Assembly (NCBI GenBank): GCA_032229975.1 | Contig: JAVXVG010000067.1 | Location: 62,001 to 126,000, forward strand | Length of the DNA: 64,000 nucleotides | Source: JAIVGV01 sp032229975 | Lineage (GTDB): Bacteria > Acidobacteriota > Blastocatellia > Pyrinomonadales > Pyrinomonadaceae | Direction: 5' to 3' | Part shown: piece after piece, positions 54,974-63,872 of the stretch | Position numbering within the stretch: position 1 is the first letter of the stretch | Layout of the letters: each line of letters starts with the position of its first letter | Notes under the pieces: generated by a model | Seen by the model: only the letters and a program-made list of their open reading frames with translations | What the model was told of the DNA's origin: nothing | Database searches by the model: none | Position numbers and translations under genes: made by a program

Positions 54974-56248
54974 CTATTGTTTTACCGTCGCTCCATCCTT
55001 CAACTGTTCGAGGTTGTTCGTCGCGACGATCTCACCCTCGCGCAGGCCGGTCTTGATCTCGACGAGCTCACCCTCGTTTTGTCCCAACTGCACGAGACGG
55101 TCTTCGACGCGACCGTTGTTGAGGACGAAGACGTGACTCGTTGCCTCTTCCGTTCGCACCGCGCTCGCAGGGATGAGCACGGCGGGCACGGGCTGCGGCA
55201 TTTGAATCCGCACTGTGGCGAACTGTCCGGGCTTCAACAGGCCCTCACCGTTATCGACCTCTGCTTCGACCGTCAACGTGCGCGAAGCCGCCGTGACGTT
55301 CGGCGAGATGCGTGCGATGCGACCGTTGAACGCGCGTCCAGCGTAGGAACTCGTCTCGACCGAGACGGGCTGGCCCGCGCGCACGAGCGTGATGTACTGT
55401 TCGGGGATGTCGATGCGAAGTCGAAGGGGGTTCGTCCTGACGATGGTCGCGATCTTCGATGCGGTCGTGACGTACTCGCCAACGTCCGCCGGTCGATCAG
55501 AGACGTAGCCGCTGATCGGCGCGTAGATGGTTGTGTCGGCGATGCTTTTGCGCGCCTGCGCGACCTGCGCTTGGGCCGCCTGAGCCGCCGCGCGCGCCGT
55601 CGCGATCCCCGCGAAGTTCTGCCGCGCCGCCGCAAGGGCCGCCTCGTACTGCTGCTGCAACTGATCGCGCTGCGCCTTCTGCTGATCGTATTGCGCGCGC
55701 GACACGTCGCCGGATTCGATCAACTTGTCGAAGCGTCGCAACTGTTTGTCGGCGAGATCGAGTGCGGCTTTCGCCGAGCCGACTTCGGCGACGCGCGTCG
55801 GATCGAACTGTTGACCGGAGCGCAGGCCGATCTTCTCCTCCGCCTGTCTGACAGCCGACTGCGCCTGTTGCGCCTGCGCTTGGAGTTGATCGAGACGAAG
55901 TTTCGCATCAGCCGGATCGAGCCGGACGAGCACCGCGCCCTTCTGCACGTAGCTTCCGAGATCGACTGAGACCGCAGTGACGCGGCCACCGACGTTCGGC
56001 GCAACATCCGTCTGCTCATCGCCGCCGAGCGAGCCCGTAGCTTCGACAAAGCGCGGGAGCGAGCGCACGATGGCCGCCGCCGAAGTGACGACGACCGCTT
56101 CGGGAGTCGCGTTCGGGTTCGCCGCCTTATTGGCGTTCGCGTTCGCGTTCGCTTGCGCGCGCGAGCCGCCGCACGAGGCGGCGAAGGCGCAGAGCGCGAG
56201 CAGGAGCGCGAGGGCCGGACAGTGTTTGAGTTGGTTGCGGGAGATCAT
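54974..56248 (-). CDS. RND periplasmic adaptor lipoprotein (MFP3)
   Basis: 424 residues. Lipobox AFAASC with Cys about 26. Lipoyl halves VAPNVGGRVTAVSVDLGSYV and APISGYVSDRPADVGEYVTT enclose a long Ala/Gln-rich alpha hairpin. Beta-barrel and membrane-proximal domains complete a normal adaptor. It is the first structural gene of the RND3 operon, 72 bp after tetR. Confidence 0.93.
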   Translation of the reverse strand: MISRNQLKHCPALALLLALCAFAASCGGSRAQANANANANKAANPNATPEAVVVTSAAAIVRSLPRFVEATGSLGGDEQTDVAPNVGGRVTAVSVDLGSYVQKGAVLVRLDPADAKLRLDQLQAQAQQAQSAVRQAEEKIGLRSGQQFDPTRVAEVGSAKAALDLADKQLRRFDKLIESGDVSRAQYDQQKAQRDQLQQQYEAALAAARQNFAGIATARAAAQAAQAQVAQARKSIADTTIYAPISGYVSDRPADVGEYVTTASKIATIVRTNPLRLRIDIPEQYITLVRAGQPVSVETSSYAGRAFNGRIARISPNVTAASRTLTVEAEVDNGEGLLKPGQFATVRIQMPQPVPAVLIPASAVRTEEATSHVFVLNNGRVEDRLVQLGQNEGELVEIKTGLREGEIVATNNLEQLKDGATVKQ

Positions 56249-56320
56249 TTTAGTTCAAGTTGATCGTGTTCGTCGGATCACTTCAGTTCAAGTTGATCGC
56301 GTTAAGTTGATCGCGCGAGA

Positions 56321-57079
56321 TCATTTCGATGTTGGCTTCCGATTCGGACTCTTGCGTGGACGCGCCGCCGGCGCGGGACGCTTGATCTTGTCGCCGACGC
56401 GCGCGCGGGCCGTTCCTCCCTCGCGTGTCGTGACGCCTTCGAGCAGGATGCGCGCGAACTCATCTGCGGCGCGTTCGTTCGTGATGTCGAGCAGCCTGCG
56501 CTCCTTGTCCCAGAGCGTGTTGTTGAGCGAGTGATGGATGACCGTGCCGAGGAAGGCGCGCACGACGATGGCCGGATCGAACTCGCGCATCGCACCTTCG
56601 CGCTGTCGCTCGCGCACGTAGCCGCCTAGAAAATCGTAGAGGTCGCGCACGTTGCGATCCCAGAACATCTGGGCCAGCTCGTGCCCTTCGAGCGCGGAGT
56701 GCGTGAGCAGACGCATGAACTCCGTGTCCTGCTCGTGGTGATCGATGAGCAGGCGCGCGAGACCGGAGAAGACCGCGAAGTCGTCCTTGCGCCGGATGGC
56801 ATCGGCGACGCACACGCGCGGATCGACGACGCCGACTGCGCAGGATTTGAAGTCGAGGATGGCCCGGTAGAGTTCCTGCTTCGTGGCGAAGTGTCGGAAG
56901 ATGATCGCCTCGGAGACGCCCGCCTCTTGCGCGATCTCTTTGGTCGTCGTGCCGCTAAAGCCGCGCTGCGAAAACAGTCGCATGGCGACGCACAGAATCT
57001 GCGCACGTCGCTCGCCGCCTGCCATGCGCGCGCCGCCCTGCGTCGTTTCCGCCTTCACCGTCTCAATAGCTTTGCTCAA
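56321..57079 (-). CDS. TetR-family repressor of the RND3 operon
   Basis: 252 residues. The helix-turn-helix lies at about 44-63 (TTTKEIAQEAGVSEAIIFRH) in the TetR_N pattern, followed by an all-helical ligand domain (FAVFSGLARLLIDHHEQDTE, MRLLTHSALEGHELAQMFWD). The basic tail after about 225 is Pro/Arg/Lys-rich. It is first in the pump operon and lies 38 bp from an 18-bp palindrome, so autoregulation is likely. Confidence 0.94.
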   Translation of the reverse strand: MSKAIETVKAETTQGGARMAGGERRAQILCVAMRLFSQRGFSGTTTKEIAQEAGVSEAIIFRHFATKQELYRAILDFKSCAVGVVDPRVCVADAIRRKDDFAVFSGLARLLIDHHEQDTEFMRLLTHSALEGHELAQMFWDRNVRDLYDFLGGYVRERQREGAMREFDPAIVVRAFLGTVIHHSLNNTLWDKERRLLDITNERAADEFARILLEGVTTREGGTARARVGDKIKRPAPAARPRKSPNRKPTSK

Positions 57080-57440
57080 CCGCCCTCCGTCGTCTTGGAA
57101 AACTCTCTGACATGAATAAGTAAGTACTTACTTACCAGACCGCAAGGCGGCTGTCAAGCGAACAGATTTTCGCGTTGCGTCCGCTCCCGCGCTGTACTGT
57201 TACAAGCCTTGCGCTATAATCAGCGCGTACATTTTCACAACAAAACGTGGAAGCCGCAGGGCATGCGCGAAGCTGCAAGAGTGGCAAGCGCGCGGACAAC
57301 TTTCCCTCGTCGGCACATTCAGACAACGTCGGCACGTTGTTTGCTCGCCTATCATGGGAAAGGCTAAATCTTGAGAGAGCGACAACAGGCGCGCTTTCGT
57401 CCATTGTGGATCGGATATTTCAATCGAAGGAGAAACGAAT
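57080..57440. promoter_or_regulatory. Divergent control region of tetR-RND3 and the DUF883 operon
   Basis: The 361-bp gap holds the tetR operator (57117-57134) and a TATAAT at 57215-57220 with only a weak TGTACT-like box about 17 bp upstream; that pair could drive the + strand genes from 57441. The 57300-57340 part repeats CGTCGGCAC twice. Otherwise no gene is visible. Confidence 0.4.
57117..57134. promoter_or_regulatory. Probable TetR operator, 18-bp perfect palindrome
   Basis: The sequence TAAGTAAGTACTTACTTA reads the same on both strands. It is 38 bp upstream of the tetR start codon on the minus strand, a typical position for a TetR operator over the promoter. No other such palindrome was seen in the window. 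Confidence 0.8.
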
Positions 57441-57968
57441 ATGTCTCAGAACGCTAACGACAAGAACAAACCCTCGACCGGCGGCGCGGGCACGGGCGCG
57501 ACCGATGCGGGCACGACACGCGACACGAGCGCCTCGACCGGCACATCTTTCGGCTCGACCGGTGGTGGTAGTTCAGCCAGCGGCGGCGGCAGTTCAACAG
57601 GCGGCTCAGGCTCGACTGGCGGTGGCTCGACAGGCAAGGGCAGCGGCGCGGGTACTCTCGCCACGTCGGGCGCGGGTGGCGGCGCGGGTGCAGCGACCGG
57701 CACGGCGGCGGCCCGTGAAGGGATCGCCGGGACGGCTCAGGAGTACGGGCAGAAGATCGCCGACGCGGCTTCGCAGGCGAAGGACTACATGAGCGACAAG
57801 CTCACGCCCGCAGTCGATAAGTTTAACGAGCTGCGACAGAAGGACTACGCACAGGTGGCCGACGACGCCAAGGAGTACGCGCGTCAGAATCCGGGTCAGG
57901 CGATCTTGGTCTCGGCGGCGGCGGGCTTCCTTTTGGGCCTCCTGCTCCGCGGCACGTCGCGTCGATAA
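57441..57968 (+). CDS. Gly/Ser-rich protein with DUF883 (ElaB/YqjD-like) C-terminus
   Basis: 175 residues with AAGGAGAAACG before ATG. Residues about 10-90 are Gly/Ser/Thr low complexity. From about 95 a helical stretch (TAQEYGQKIADAASQAKDYM) leads to the DUF883-type tail YARQNPGQAILVSAAAGFLL and a terminal basic GTSRR, so a C-terminal anchor is likely. DUF883 relatives bind inactive ribosomes at the membrane in stationary phase; that role here is inferred. Confidence 0.82.
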   Translation: MSQNANDKNKPSTGGAGTGATDAGTTRDTSASTGTSFGSTGGGSSASGGGSSTGGSGSTGGGSTGKGSGAGTLATSGAGGGAGAATGTAAAREGIAGTAQEYGQKIADAASQAKDYMSDKLTPAVDKFNELRQKDYAQVADDAKEYARQNPGQAILVSAAAGFLLGLLLRGTSRR

Positions 57969-57972
57969 GAGA

Positions 57973-58065
57973 GGGTTTCAAGTTCCAAGTTGCAGGTTTC
58001 AAGTTGGTGATGGCAATGCTTGCTTAACTTGAAACCTGCGACCTGAAACTTTGTACTTGAAACCC
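57973..58065. repeat. Palindrome with GTTTCAA/GTTCCAA heptamer arms
   Basis: GGGTTTCAAGT (57973-57983) pairs with ACTTGAAACCC (58055-58065). Further units (GTTCCAA, GTTGCAG, GTTTCAA) recur in 7-bp steps on both arms. It sits between the DUF883 gene and the next gene of the same operon. Confidence 0.8.
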
Positions 58066-58085
58066 GACCGAAGGGAGGCGGAAAG

Positions 58086-58544
58086 ATGGCTGAATTAGAG
58101 AGACGCGCGACCGCAGCCGCGCCCGCGCGCGCGGATGAGAACGCCGACATCGATCAACTACCGACGATGTTCGGCAAGCTCGGCGACGACGTGATGCAGT
58201 TGATCGACGCCAAGCTGGGCTTGCTCAAGATCGAATTGAAGGAGGAGGCTTCGGTCTATACGCGCACGGGCGCGCTCATCGCCGTCGGTGGCGTTATCGC
58301 TGCCATCGGCTTCACGCTCGCCAACATCGCGGTCGCCTTCTTCGTCGCGCGACTCTTCTTCATGTCGTTTACGCCGCCGATCTCTTACGCGCTCGGCTTT
58401 GTCGTGACCGGCGCGATCTATCTGATCATCGGCGCGATCATCATCGTCACGATGAAGAACCGGCTGGCAGCGCACTCAGCCGCGCCCCAGCGCAGCATCG
58501 AAGAGCTGAGAAAGGACAAGCAATGGCTGAAGAACGAACTCTAG
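58086..58544 (+). CDS. Phage-holin-superfamily III (YqjE-like) membrane protein
   Basis: 152 residues with GGGAGG before ATG. Two TM segments (ALIAVGGVIAAIGFTLANIA with VAFFVARLFF; YALGFVVTGAIYLIIGAIII) are preceded by an amphipathic helix (GDDVMQLIDAKLGLLKIELK). This is the YqjE/holin III pattern, often paired with DUF883 and YqjK-like genes. It overlaps the next gene by 22 bp. Confidence 0.85.
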   Translation: MAELERRATAAAPARADENADIDQLPTMFGKLGDDVMQLIDAKLGLLKIELKEEASVYTRTGALIAVGGVIAAIGFTLANIAVAFFVARLFFMSFTPPISYALGFVVTGAIYLIIGAIIIVTMKNRLAAHSAAPQRSIEELRKDKQWLKNEL

Positions 58545-59392
58545 CAACGGCGCGCGCGCCGGAAGCCGCGAGCCCCGGCGGCGAGCCGTCGAAGGAAGAA
58601 CTACAGCGTCGCATGGATGAGGCGCGCGATTCGATCTCGCAGACTGTCAACGACATCAAAGATACCGTGACGACCAAGTACGAAGACGTGCGCGAGTCGA
58701 TCTCGCAAACGCTCGACTGGCGCGAGCAGTTCCGTCGCCGCCCTATCGCCTTCGCGGCGGGGGCCGGTGTGGCCGGTCTCATCCTCGGTTATAGCGTCGG
58801 CGGCGCGGTCTTCGGCGACGAAGACGATCTCGCCACGCGCTACTACGGAGCCGAAGGCGATTACGATGAAGGCTCGGAGCACGCGCGCTCGACGAGCGAA
58901 CGCTCCTACGCCTCGCAGGCCATCACCGGCGGCGCATACGGCTCGACCGCATACGCACCCGCGCCTCCGCCTTCTGCCGAAGCAGCCGCGCGGCCATCGT
59001 ATAGCAGCGGCTACGAGGCGCAGCCCGTCGCGCAACAGGACGACGCGGAGTCGGAGTCAGACAAGCCGAGTCTCTTCTCGCGCTTTCAGGAGACGCAGGC
59101 TTACGACCGCTTGCAGCAAGAGGTTGGCAATCTTGGCAACCGCTTCGTCGAAGAGTTGTCGAAGACCGCGCAGAACGTCGTGCTGCCCGCGCTCCTCGGT
59201 AAGCTCAAGGACTTGATCGGCATCGATCTCTCCGCGCAGCGTGAGGTCGCGCAGCGCAGCCGACTGGAGCAGCAGGCCACCGTCGCGAGCAACGCTGCGG
59301 GCGCGGGGACGGAAACGGGCGCTGGCGCAAGCATGGGTGGCAGCGGCACGTCCTACGGCACGGGCTCAGGCGGCTATGGCAAGTCGCTTTAA
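58523..59392 (+). CDS. DUF3618-like membrane-associated protein with long polar tail
   Basis: 289 residues with AAGGACAAGC before ATG. The N-terminal region has DARDSISQTVNDIKDTV-like text (MDEARDSISQTVNDIKDTVT) and one short membrane segment (AFAAGAGVAGLILGYSVGGA). The rest is Ser/Tyr/Glu-rich, then a helical segment (NLGNRFVEELSKTAQNVVLP) and a Gly/Ser tail. Completes a three-gene membrane set with the two genes upstream. Confidence 0.78.
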   Translation: MAEERTLATARAPEAASPGGEPSKEELQRRMDEARDSISQTVNDIKDTVTTKYEDVRESISQTLDWREQFRRRPIAFAAGAGVAGLILGYSVGGAVFGDEDDLATRYYGAEGDYDEGSEHARSTSERSYASQAITGGAYGSTAYAPAPPPSAEAAARPSYSSGYEAQPVAQQDDAESESDKPSLFSRFQETQAYDRLQQEVGNLGNRFVEELSKTAQNVVLPALLGKLKDLIGIDLSAQREVAQRSRLEQQATVASNAAGAGTETGAGASMGGSGTSYGTGSGGYGKSL

Positions 59393-59494
59393 GACGATCT
59401 CCTGTCGTTAACTAGAACGACGGGACTGATGAAACGATGGACGGGCGAGCGCGTGAGAGTGTGCTCGCCCGTTCCCGTATCCGGCGTGTGAGAG

Positions 59495-60526
59495 ATGACG
59501 AGTCGGGAGTTAACGAAGACCGCGGAAGCAACGAGCGCGCGCAATGCGAGTCGAACATCGCTCGACGACGTTCGAGGCGCGAGCGATCTCAAAGACTACG
59601 CGCAACCCGCGCACGCCGAAGTGATCCTCAACGCTGCGGCTGGCACAGGCGAATGCGAAGCTGCACGCGAGAAGGTCGAAGCAATCTTCGGCGAGGGCCG
59701 GATCGATGTGCATGTCACGCTCGCGCGCGACGGCGAAGAGATCATCAAGACGGCCCGACGTGCGGCGACCGACGATGCGACGAGTCTCGTCGTCGCGGGC
59801 GGCGGCGACGGGACGATCAACGCGGTTGCCTCGCAGCTCGTCGGCACGGATAAAATTTTAGGTGTGCTCCCCTTCGGCACGCTCAACCACTTCGCCAAAG
59901 ACCTACACATCCCGCTCGATGCAGACGAAGCCGCGCGCACGCTCATCTCCGGCCACACCGCGCGCGTGGACGTGGGCGAAGTTAACGGTCAATACTTTCT
60001 GAACAACTCAAGCCTCGGTCTCTACCCGGTGCTCGTGCGCGAGCGCGAGAAGTTGCAGGAGCACGCGGGGCAGGGCAAGTGGCGCGCGGCATTTCGCGCC
60101 GCGCTCACGGTCTTGCGTCGCTACCCGTTCGTCAACGTGCGACTCAATGCCGACGGCAAGGAGATGCGACGACGCACGCCCTTCGTCTTCATCGGCAACA
60201 ACGAGTATGAACTCGACGCCTTCCGCGTCGGCACGCGCGCGCGCCTCGACGCTGGCGTGCTCTCGCTGCACGTCACGCGCGACATCGGTCGCATGGGGCT
60301 CGTCCGTCTCGCCGCGCGGGCCCTCTTCGGTCGATTACGCGAGGACAAAGACTTCGATGCGATCAACGTGCGCGAGGTCTGGATCGAGACGCGCCACGCG
60401 CGCCTGCGCGTTGCCACCGACGGCGAGGTCACTATCCTGAGGCCGCCGCTCCACTACCGCGTGCTGCCGGGCGCACTGCGCGTCTGCGTGCCACGTGATG
60501 TGGAAGAAGACAAGTCCGTGATCTGA
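59495..60526 (+). CDS. Diacylglycerol kinase family protein
   Basis: 343 residues. The catalytic block VVAGGGDGTINAVASQLVGT near 104 and GVLPFGTLNHFAKDLHIP near 132 are diagnostic of the DAGK/LCB5/YegS fold. FVFIGNNEYELDAFRVGTR marks the C-terminal beta sandwich, and ATDGEVTILRPPLHYRVLPG ends it. It phosphorylates a lipid or related substrate, identity unknown. The stop at 60524-60526 borders a perfect palindrome. Confidence 0.92.
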   Translation: MTSRELTKTAEATSARNASRTSLDDVRGASDLKDYAQPAHAEVILNAAAGTGECEAAREKVEAIFGEGRIDVHVTLARDGEEIIKTARRAATDDATSLVVAGGGDGTINAVASQLVGTDKILGVLPFGTLNHFAKDLHIPLDADEAARTLISGHTARVDVGEVNGQYFLNNSSLGLYPVLVREREKLQEHAGQGKWRAAFRAALTVLRRYPFVNVRLNADGKEMRRRTPFVFIGNNEYELDAFRVGTRARLDAGVLSLHVTRDIGRMGLVRLAARALFGRLREDKDFDAINVREVWIETRHARLRVATDGEVTILRPPLHYRVLPGALRVCVPRDVEEDKSVI

Positions 60527-60527
60527 A

Positions 60528-60571
60528 ATCTGTCATCTGTCATCTGAAATTTCAGATGACAGATGACAGAT
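60528..60571. repeat. Perfect 44-bp palindrome with ATCTGTC heptamer arms
   Basis: Positions 60528-60549 are the exact reverse complement of 60550-60571, 22 bp with no loop. Each arm is built from ATCTGTC, ATCTGTC, ATCTGAA units. It starts one base after the diacylglycerol-kinase-family stop and is followed by a T-poor sequence. It is the cleanest member of the heptamer-palindrome family in the window. Confidence 0.9.
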
Positions 60572-60634
60572 CGTTGATTCATCGTGGTGAATCTCTGATT
60601 TTGAAATCTCTTCGGAAGGAGACTCCGAGACGCG

Positions 60635-60886
60635 ATGACTTTCAAGTTCGTGATCGGCGCGGCGTTTGCAACGCTCTTCGTCGCGGTCGGCTTGTTGTGC
60701 CTGTTATTTCCGTTGCGCGTGCGCGCCTTCTACGTCGATCAGTTCCGCCGCGCGATAACGACTGCGGGCCTTCAAGATTTTTCGTTCCTGCTGGAGAAGA
60801 TTCCCGGCGCGCGTTTCTTTCGCTTCTACGGCGTCGTCTCTCTCGCCACCGCCGCGCTCATCGTCGCCGCGTTGCTCTGGCGTTAA
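60635..60886 (+). CDS. Small two-helix membrane protein
   Basis: 83 residues with GGAAGGAGA upstream of ATG. Helices KFVIGAAFATLFVAVGLLCL and GVVSLATAALIVAALLW flank a polar loop. Unknown function. Sits between the DAGK-family gene and the metallophosphoesterase on the same strand. Confidence 0.75.
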   Translation: MTFKFVIGAAFATLFVAVGLLCLLFPLRVRAFYVDQFRRAITTAGLQDFSFLLEKIPGARFFRFYGVVSLATAALIVAALLWR

Positions 60887-60953
60887 TCGCTTGGCCTGAT
60901 CGTTAACCGCTTGCCCTCTTGTTAGTCGTTCGCGTCTCTTCGTCGAGTCAAAC

Positions 60954-61841
60954 ATGAAAACTATCGCGCACCTCTCCGATCTACATTTCGGTCGCATCGA
61001 TCCCGCGCTCCTCGCTCCGCTCGTCGAGAGCGTCGCGGCAGCGCAACCCGACGTGATCGCGGTCTCCGGCGATCTCACACAGCGCGCGCGCAGCGCACAG
61101 TTTCAAGAGGCGCGAGAATTTCTCGATAGCCTGCCGCGCGTCCCGCAGATCATCGTGCCCGGCAATCACGACGTGCCGTTGTGGAACGCCTTCAAGCGTT
61201 TCATGCAACCGCTCGGCAACTTCCGACGCTACATCACGGACGACCTCGCGCCGTTCTATTCGGACGCTGAAGTGGCCGTCGTCGGCGTCAACACCGCGCG
61301 TTCTTCGACGACCAAGTACGGGCGCATCAACGTGCGACAGGTCGAGCGCGTGCGTGAGCTGCTGTGCGACTTGGACGAGCGCGTGACGAAGATCGTCGTC
61401 ACGCATCATCCCTTCGATCTGCCGGAAGGACACGACGAGGCTGATCTGGTCGGGCGCGCACGGATGGCGATGGAGACGCTTGCTGATTGTGGCGCAGACC
61501 TCCTGCTCGCCGGCCACCTGCACGTCGGGCACACGGGCCAGACCGCCAAGCGTTACGAGATCGCGGGCCACTCCGCGCTCGTCGTGCAGGCGGGCACGGC
61601 GACTTCGACGCGCGTGCGCGGCGAGTTGAACTCGTTCAACTTGATCCGCGTCAAGCGGCCGCACGTCAACGTCGTCCGCTACACATTCAAGCCCGAACAA
61701 AAAATCTTCGCGCCCGCTTCGAGCGAGCACTTCCAACACACGCCGCAAGGCTGGCAAAGACTCTCCGACGAAGCCGCCGCAGGCATCAGCTACAACGAAA
61801 AATCCGACACGCTGCAACCGCACGTCCCATCCGAATCCTGA
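60954..61841 (+). CDS. Calcineurin-like metallophosphoesterase
   Basis: 295 residues. Metal motifs in order: DLHFGR (about 9-14), GDLTQRA (about 44), GNHDVPLW (about 71-78), VTHHPFDL (about 149) and GHLHVGHT (about 186-193). These are the five blocks of cyclic-nucleotide-phosphodiesterase-type metallophosphoesterases. The substrate is unknown. A terminator hairpin follows. Confidence 0.92.
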   Translation: MKTIAHLSDLHFGRIDPALLAPLVESVAAAQPDVIAVSGDLTQRARSAQFQEAREFLDSLPRVPQIIVPGNHDVPLWNAFKRFMQPLGNFRRYITDDLAPFYSDAEVAVVGVNTARSSTTKYGRINVRQVERVRELLCDLDERVTKIVVTHHPFDLPEGHDEADLVGRARMAMETLADCGADLLLAGHLHVGHTGQTAKRYEIAGHSALVVQAGTATSTRVRGELNSFNLIRVKRPHVNVVRYTFKPEQKIFAPASSEHFQHTPQGWQRLSDEAAAGISYNEKSDTLQPHVPSES

Positions 61842-61868
61842 CGCCGTTGAGTTGCAACTACAAAAACT

Positions 61869-61902
61869 GAGGCGCGACGAGTGTGAAAACTCGCCGCGCC
61901 TC
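61869..61902. terminator. Bidirectional terminator between convergent genes
   Basis: GAGGCGCGACGAGT (61869-61882) pairs with ACTCGCCGCGCCTC (61889-61902), 13 of 14 positions, loop GTGAAA. A leading AAAAACT and trailing TTTCGTC give A/T tracts on both strands. It lies between the convergent metallophosphoesterase and M28 peptidase genes. Confidence 0.85.
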
Positions 61903-61926
61903 TTTCGTCATGCGGATCGTTTGCGA

Positions 61927-63702
61927 CTAGCGTGGCGGCGCGGGCTTGCGCGGCAGCTTCTCGTCGCGGTTGGCGGTTTGATAGACGAAGGCCGCCATGA
62001 TGGTGGCCGCCTGCTTCATGTCGTCTCCCTGTATGCGGTCGAACACGTCCTGATTCGAGTGGTGCGTGCGCGTGCTGTATTCGATCTCGTCTTGAATGAA
62101 CTGGAAGCCGGGCAGACCAATGCGGTCGAACGAGATGTGATCGGTGCTGCCTGTGTTCGACATCGAGAGCGTCTGCGCGCCCATCTGCGCGAAGGGCGCG
62201 AGCCACTGGCGGAAGATCGGCAACACTCCGGCGTTGCCTTGCAGATAGACGCCGCGAATTTTGCCCGAGCCGTTATCGAGATTGAAGTAGGCATCGAACT
62301 TATCATACTCAGGCTTGGTGACGAGGTGGCCCTGCGGCTGGCCCGATGGGTTCGCGCCGGATTGCAGCGCGGTCGTCGGGCGCGCTTCCGTTGCGCCGGG
62401 CGGCGTGGGCTGCGGCGTCGGCGCGACGATCTCGCCGAAGTGGTTCTTGACGTACCCGGCAGAGCCGAGCAAGCCTTCTTCTTCGCCGCTCCACAGACCG
62501 ATGCGGATCGTGCGTCGCGGCTTCAAGCCGAGCGTCTGGATGATGCGCACCGCCTCCATCGCGACGGCGACGCCCGCGCCGTTGTCGGTCGCGCCCGTGC
62601 CCGTGTGCCAAGAGTCCATGTGGCCGCCGAGCATGACGATCTCGTCCTTGAGTTGCGGATCGCTTCCCGGTATCTCGGCGACGGTGTCGTAAGCCTGCGC
62701 GTCGTCGTCCAAGTATTGCGCCTCGAAGTTGACAGCCATGCGAACGTGTTCGCCCGCCGCGAGCATCCGCATGATGCGATTGTAATGCTCGCTTGCAAGG
62801 ACGACCTGCGGCAGAAACTTCGGCGCGTCCTTGTCATATGCGTTGAAGCGGCGCGGCGCACCGGGCCCGAACGCGGGCGTGCCTTGCGCTGCCGGAGGTT
62901 GCGGCACTGCTGCTTGCTGCACGAAGACCGTGCCGCCGTCGCCGCGACCCGGATCGACGAGAAGAGCCGCGCCTTCGCTCAAATAAAATTGTTGCTTGAC
63001 GGCGGCGAAGCGCGCGGCGGCGCGTTGCTCATCGGTCGCCTGCGGAAAGCCACCGCGACGCTGCGGTCTGAGCGCAGGGTCGGGCGCGTTAGCGAGATCG
63101 AGCAACTGCTTTTCGTTGAGTCGCGTGCCCTGCGGATCGAAGTGCGCCGTGATCTCGCGCATGGGGCCCGTCAACACGATCACGCCCTTGAGCTTGCCCG
63201 CGTACTTCGCGCGCATCTCCGCTTCGTCTTTCGCATCGACGTAAACCACATCGGCGACAAGCGCGCCCGTGCCCGGCGACCAAGCCTTCGGATACGCGAT
63301 CAATGGAATCGCCTGCGGCTCGACGGCCTCCGCCGAGAAACGCTTCAAAGACCAGCCGCGACCGAACGCGCCCCACGGCTCGACGCGTGCGTTCTGCAAG
63401 CCCCACTTTTCGAGTTGATCGCGTGTCCAGTTGTTCGCGCGCTTCATGCCCGGCGAGCCTGTGAGTCGCGCGCCGATCACGTCTGAGAGGTAACTCAAGG
63501 TCTGCATCACCTGCGAGCGATTCATCCCCTCGTCCATGATCTTGGCGACGGGATCGTTTGGATCGAGCGCGGGCGGTTGTGATCCTTGCGTGCCCGGCGG
63601 TTGCGGAGCGGGCGAAGGGGCCGGCTGCTGCGCGAGCGTGAGATGGAAGCTGTTGAAGAGCAGCGAGCAGAAGAGAACGACGACGACTGTGCGTCGGAGC
63701 AT
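61927..63702 (-). CDS. Secreted M28 family zinc metallopeptidase
   Basis: 591 residues from ATG 63700-63702, chosen for the signal peptide (TVVVVLFCSLLFNSFHLTLAQ). A Pro/Gln linker is followed by an inserted PA-like subdomain and the M28 catalytic part: LGGHMDSWHTGTGATDNGAG (zinc His and bridging Asp), GLWSGEEEGLLGS (catalytic Glu-Glu), YFNLDNGSGKIRG and STDHISFDRIGLPGFQFIQD (last His). It cleaves N-terminal amino acids or dipeptides outside the cytoplasm. Confidence 0.93.
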   Translation of the reverse strand: MLRRTVVVVLFCSLLFNSFHLTLAQQPAPSPAPQPPGTQGSQPPALDPNDPVAKIMDEGMNRSQVMQTLSYLSDVIGARLTGSPGMKRANNWTRDQLEKWGLQNARVEPWGAFGRGWSLKRFSAEAVEPQAIPLIAYPKAWSPGTGALVADVVYVDAKDEAEMRAKYAGKLKGVIVLTGPMREITAHFDPQGTRLNEKQLLDLANAPDPALRPQRRGGFPQATDEQRAAARFAAVKQQFYLSEGAALLVDPGRGDGGTVFVQQAAVPQPPAAQGTPAFGPGAPRRFNAYDKDAPKFLPQVVLASEHYNRIMRMLAAGEHVRMAVNFEAQYLDDDAQAYDTVAEIPGSDPQLKDEIVMLGGHMDSWHTGTGATDNGAGVAVAMEAVRIIQTLGLKPRRTIRIGLWSGEEEGLLGSAGYVKNHFGEIVAPTPQPTPPGATEARPTTALQSGANPSGQPQGHLVTKPEYDKFDAYFNLDNGSGKIRGVYLQGNAGVLPIFRQWLAPFAQMGAQTLSMSNTGSTDHISFDRIGLPGFQFIQDEIEYSTRTHHSNQDVFDRIQGDDMKQAATIMAAFVYQTANRDEKLPRKPAPPR

Positions 63703-63818
63703 GGCGATTCTAGTCTCCTTCAGTTGTGATCTGTACCTAGCGGGCGGAAGCCTCTGCGAGCGAGCGGCGATTATACACGTCTCGCGACGAAAATGTTTCA
63801 TCGCGCGCGCTAAACGGA

Positions 63819-63845
63819 GAGGGCGGGCCATCATGGCCCGCCCTC
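63819..63845. terminator. Strong 12-bp hairpin next to the last partial gene
   Basis: GAGGGCGGGCCA (63819-63830) pairs perfectly with TGGCCCGCCCTC (63834-63845), loop TCA. On the minus strand it follows the stop of the partial zinc-ribbon gene by about 28 bp and is trailed by TCCGTTTAG. It could terminate that gene before the M28 peptidase promoter. Confidence 0.7.
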
Positions 63846-63872
63846 CCACGTTGAAAACATTTTCGTTCAAAC

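Noticed and set aside
61852..63486. 544-codon + strand ORF opposite the M28 peptidase
   Set aside because: The minus strand has a signal peptide and the complete M28 metal motifs; the + translation is low-complexity Arg/Ala/Leu without domains.
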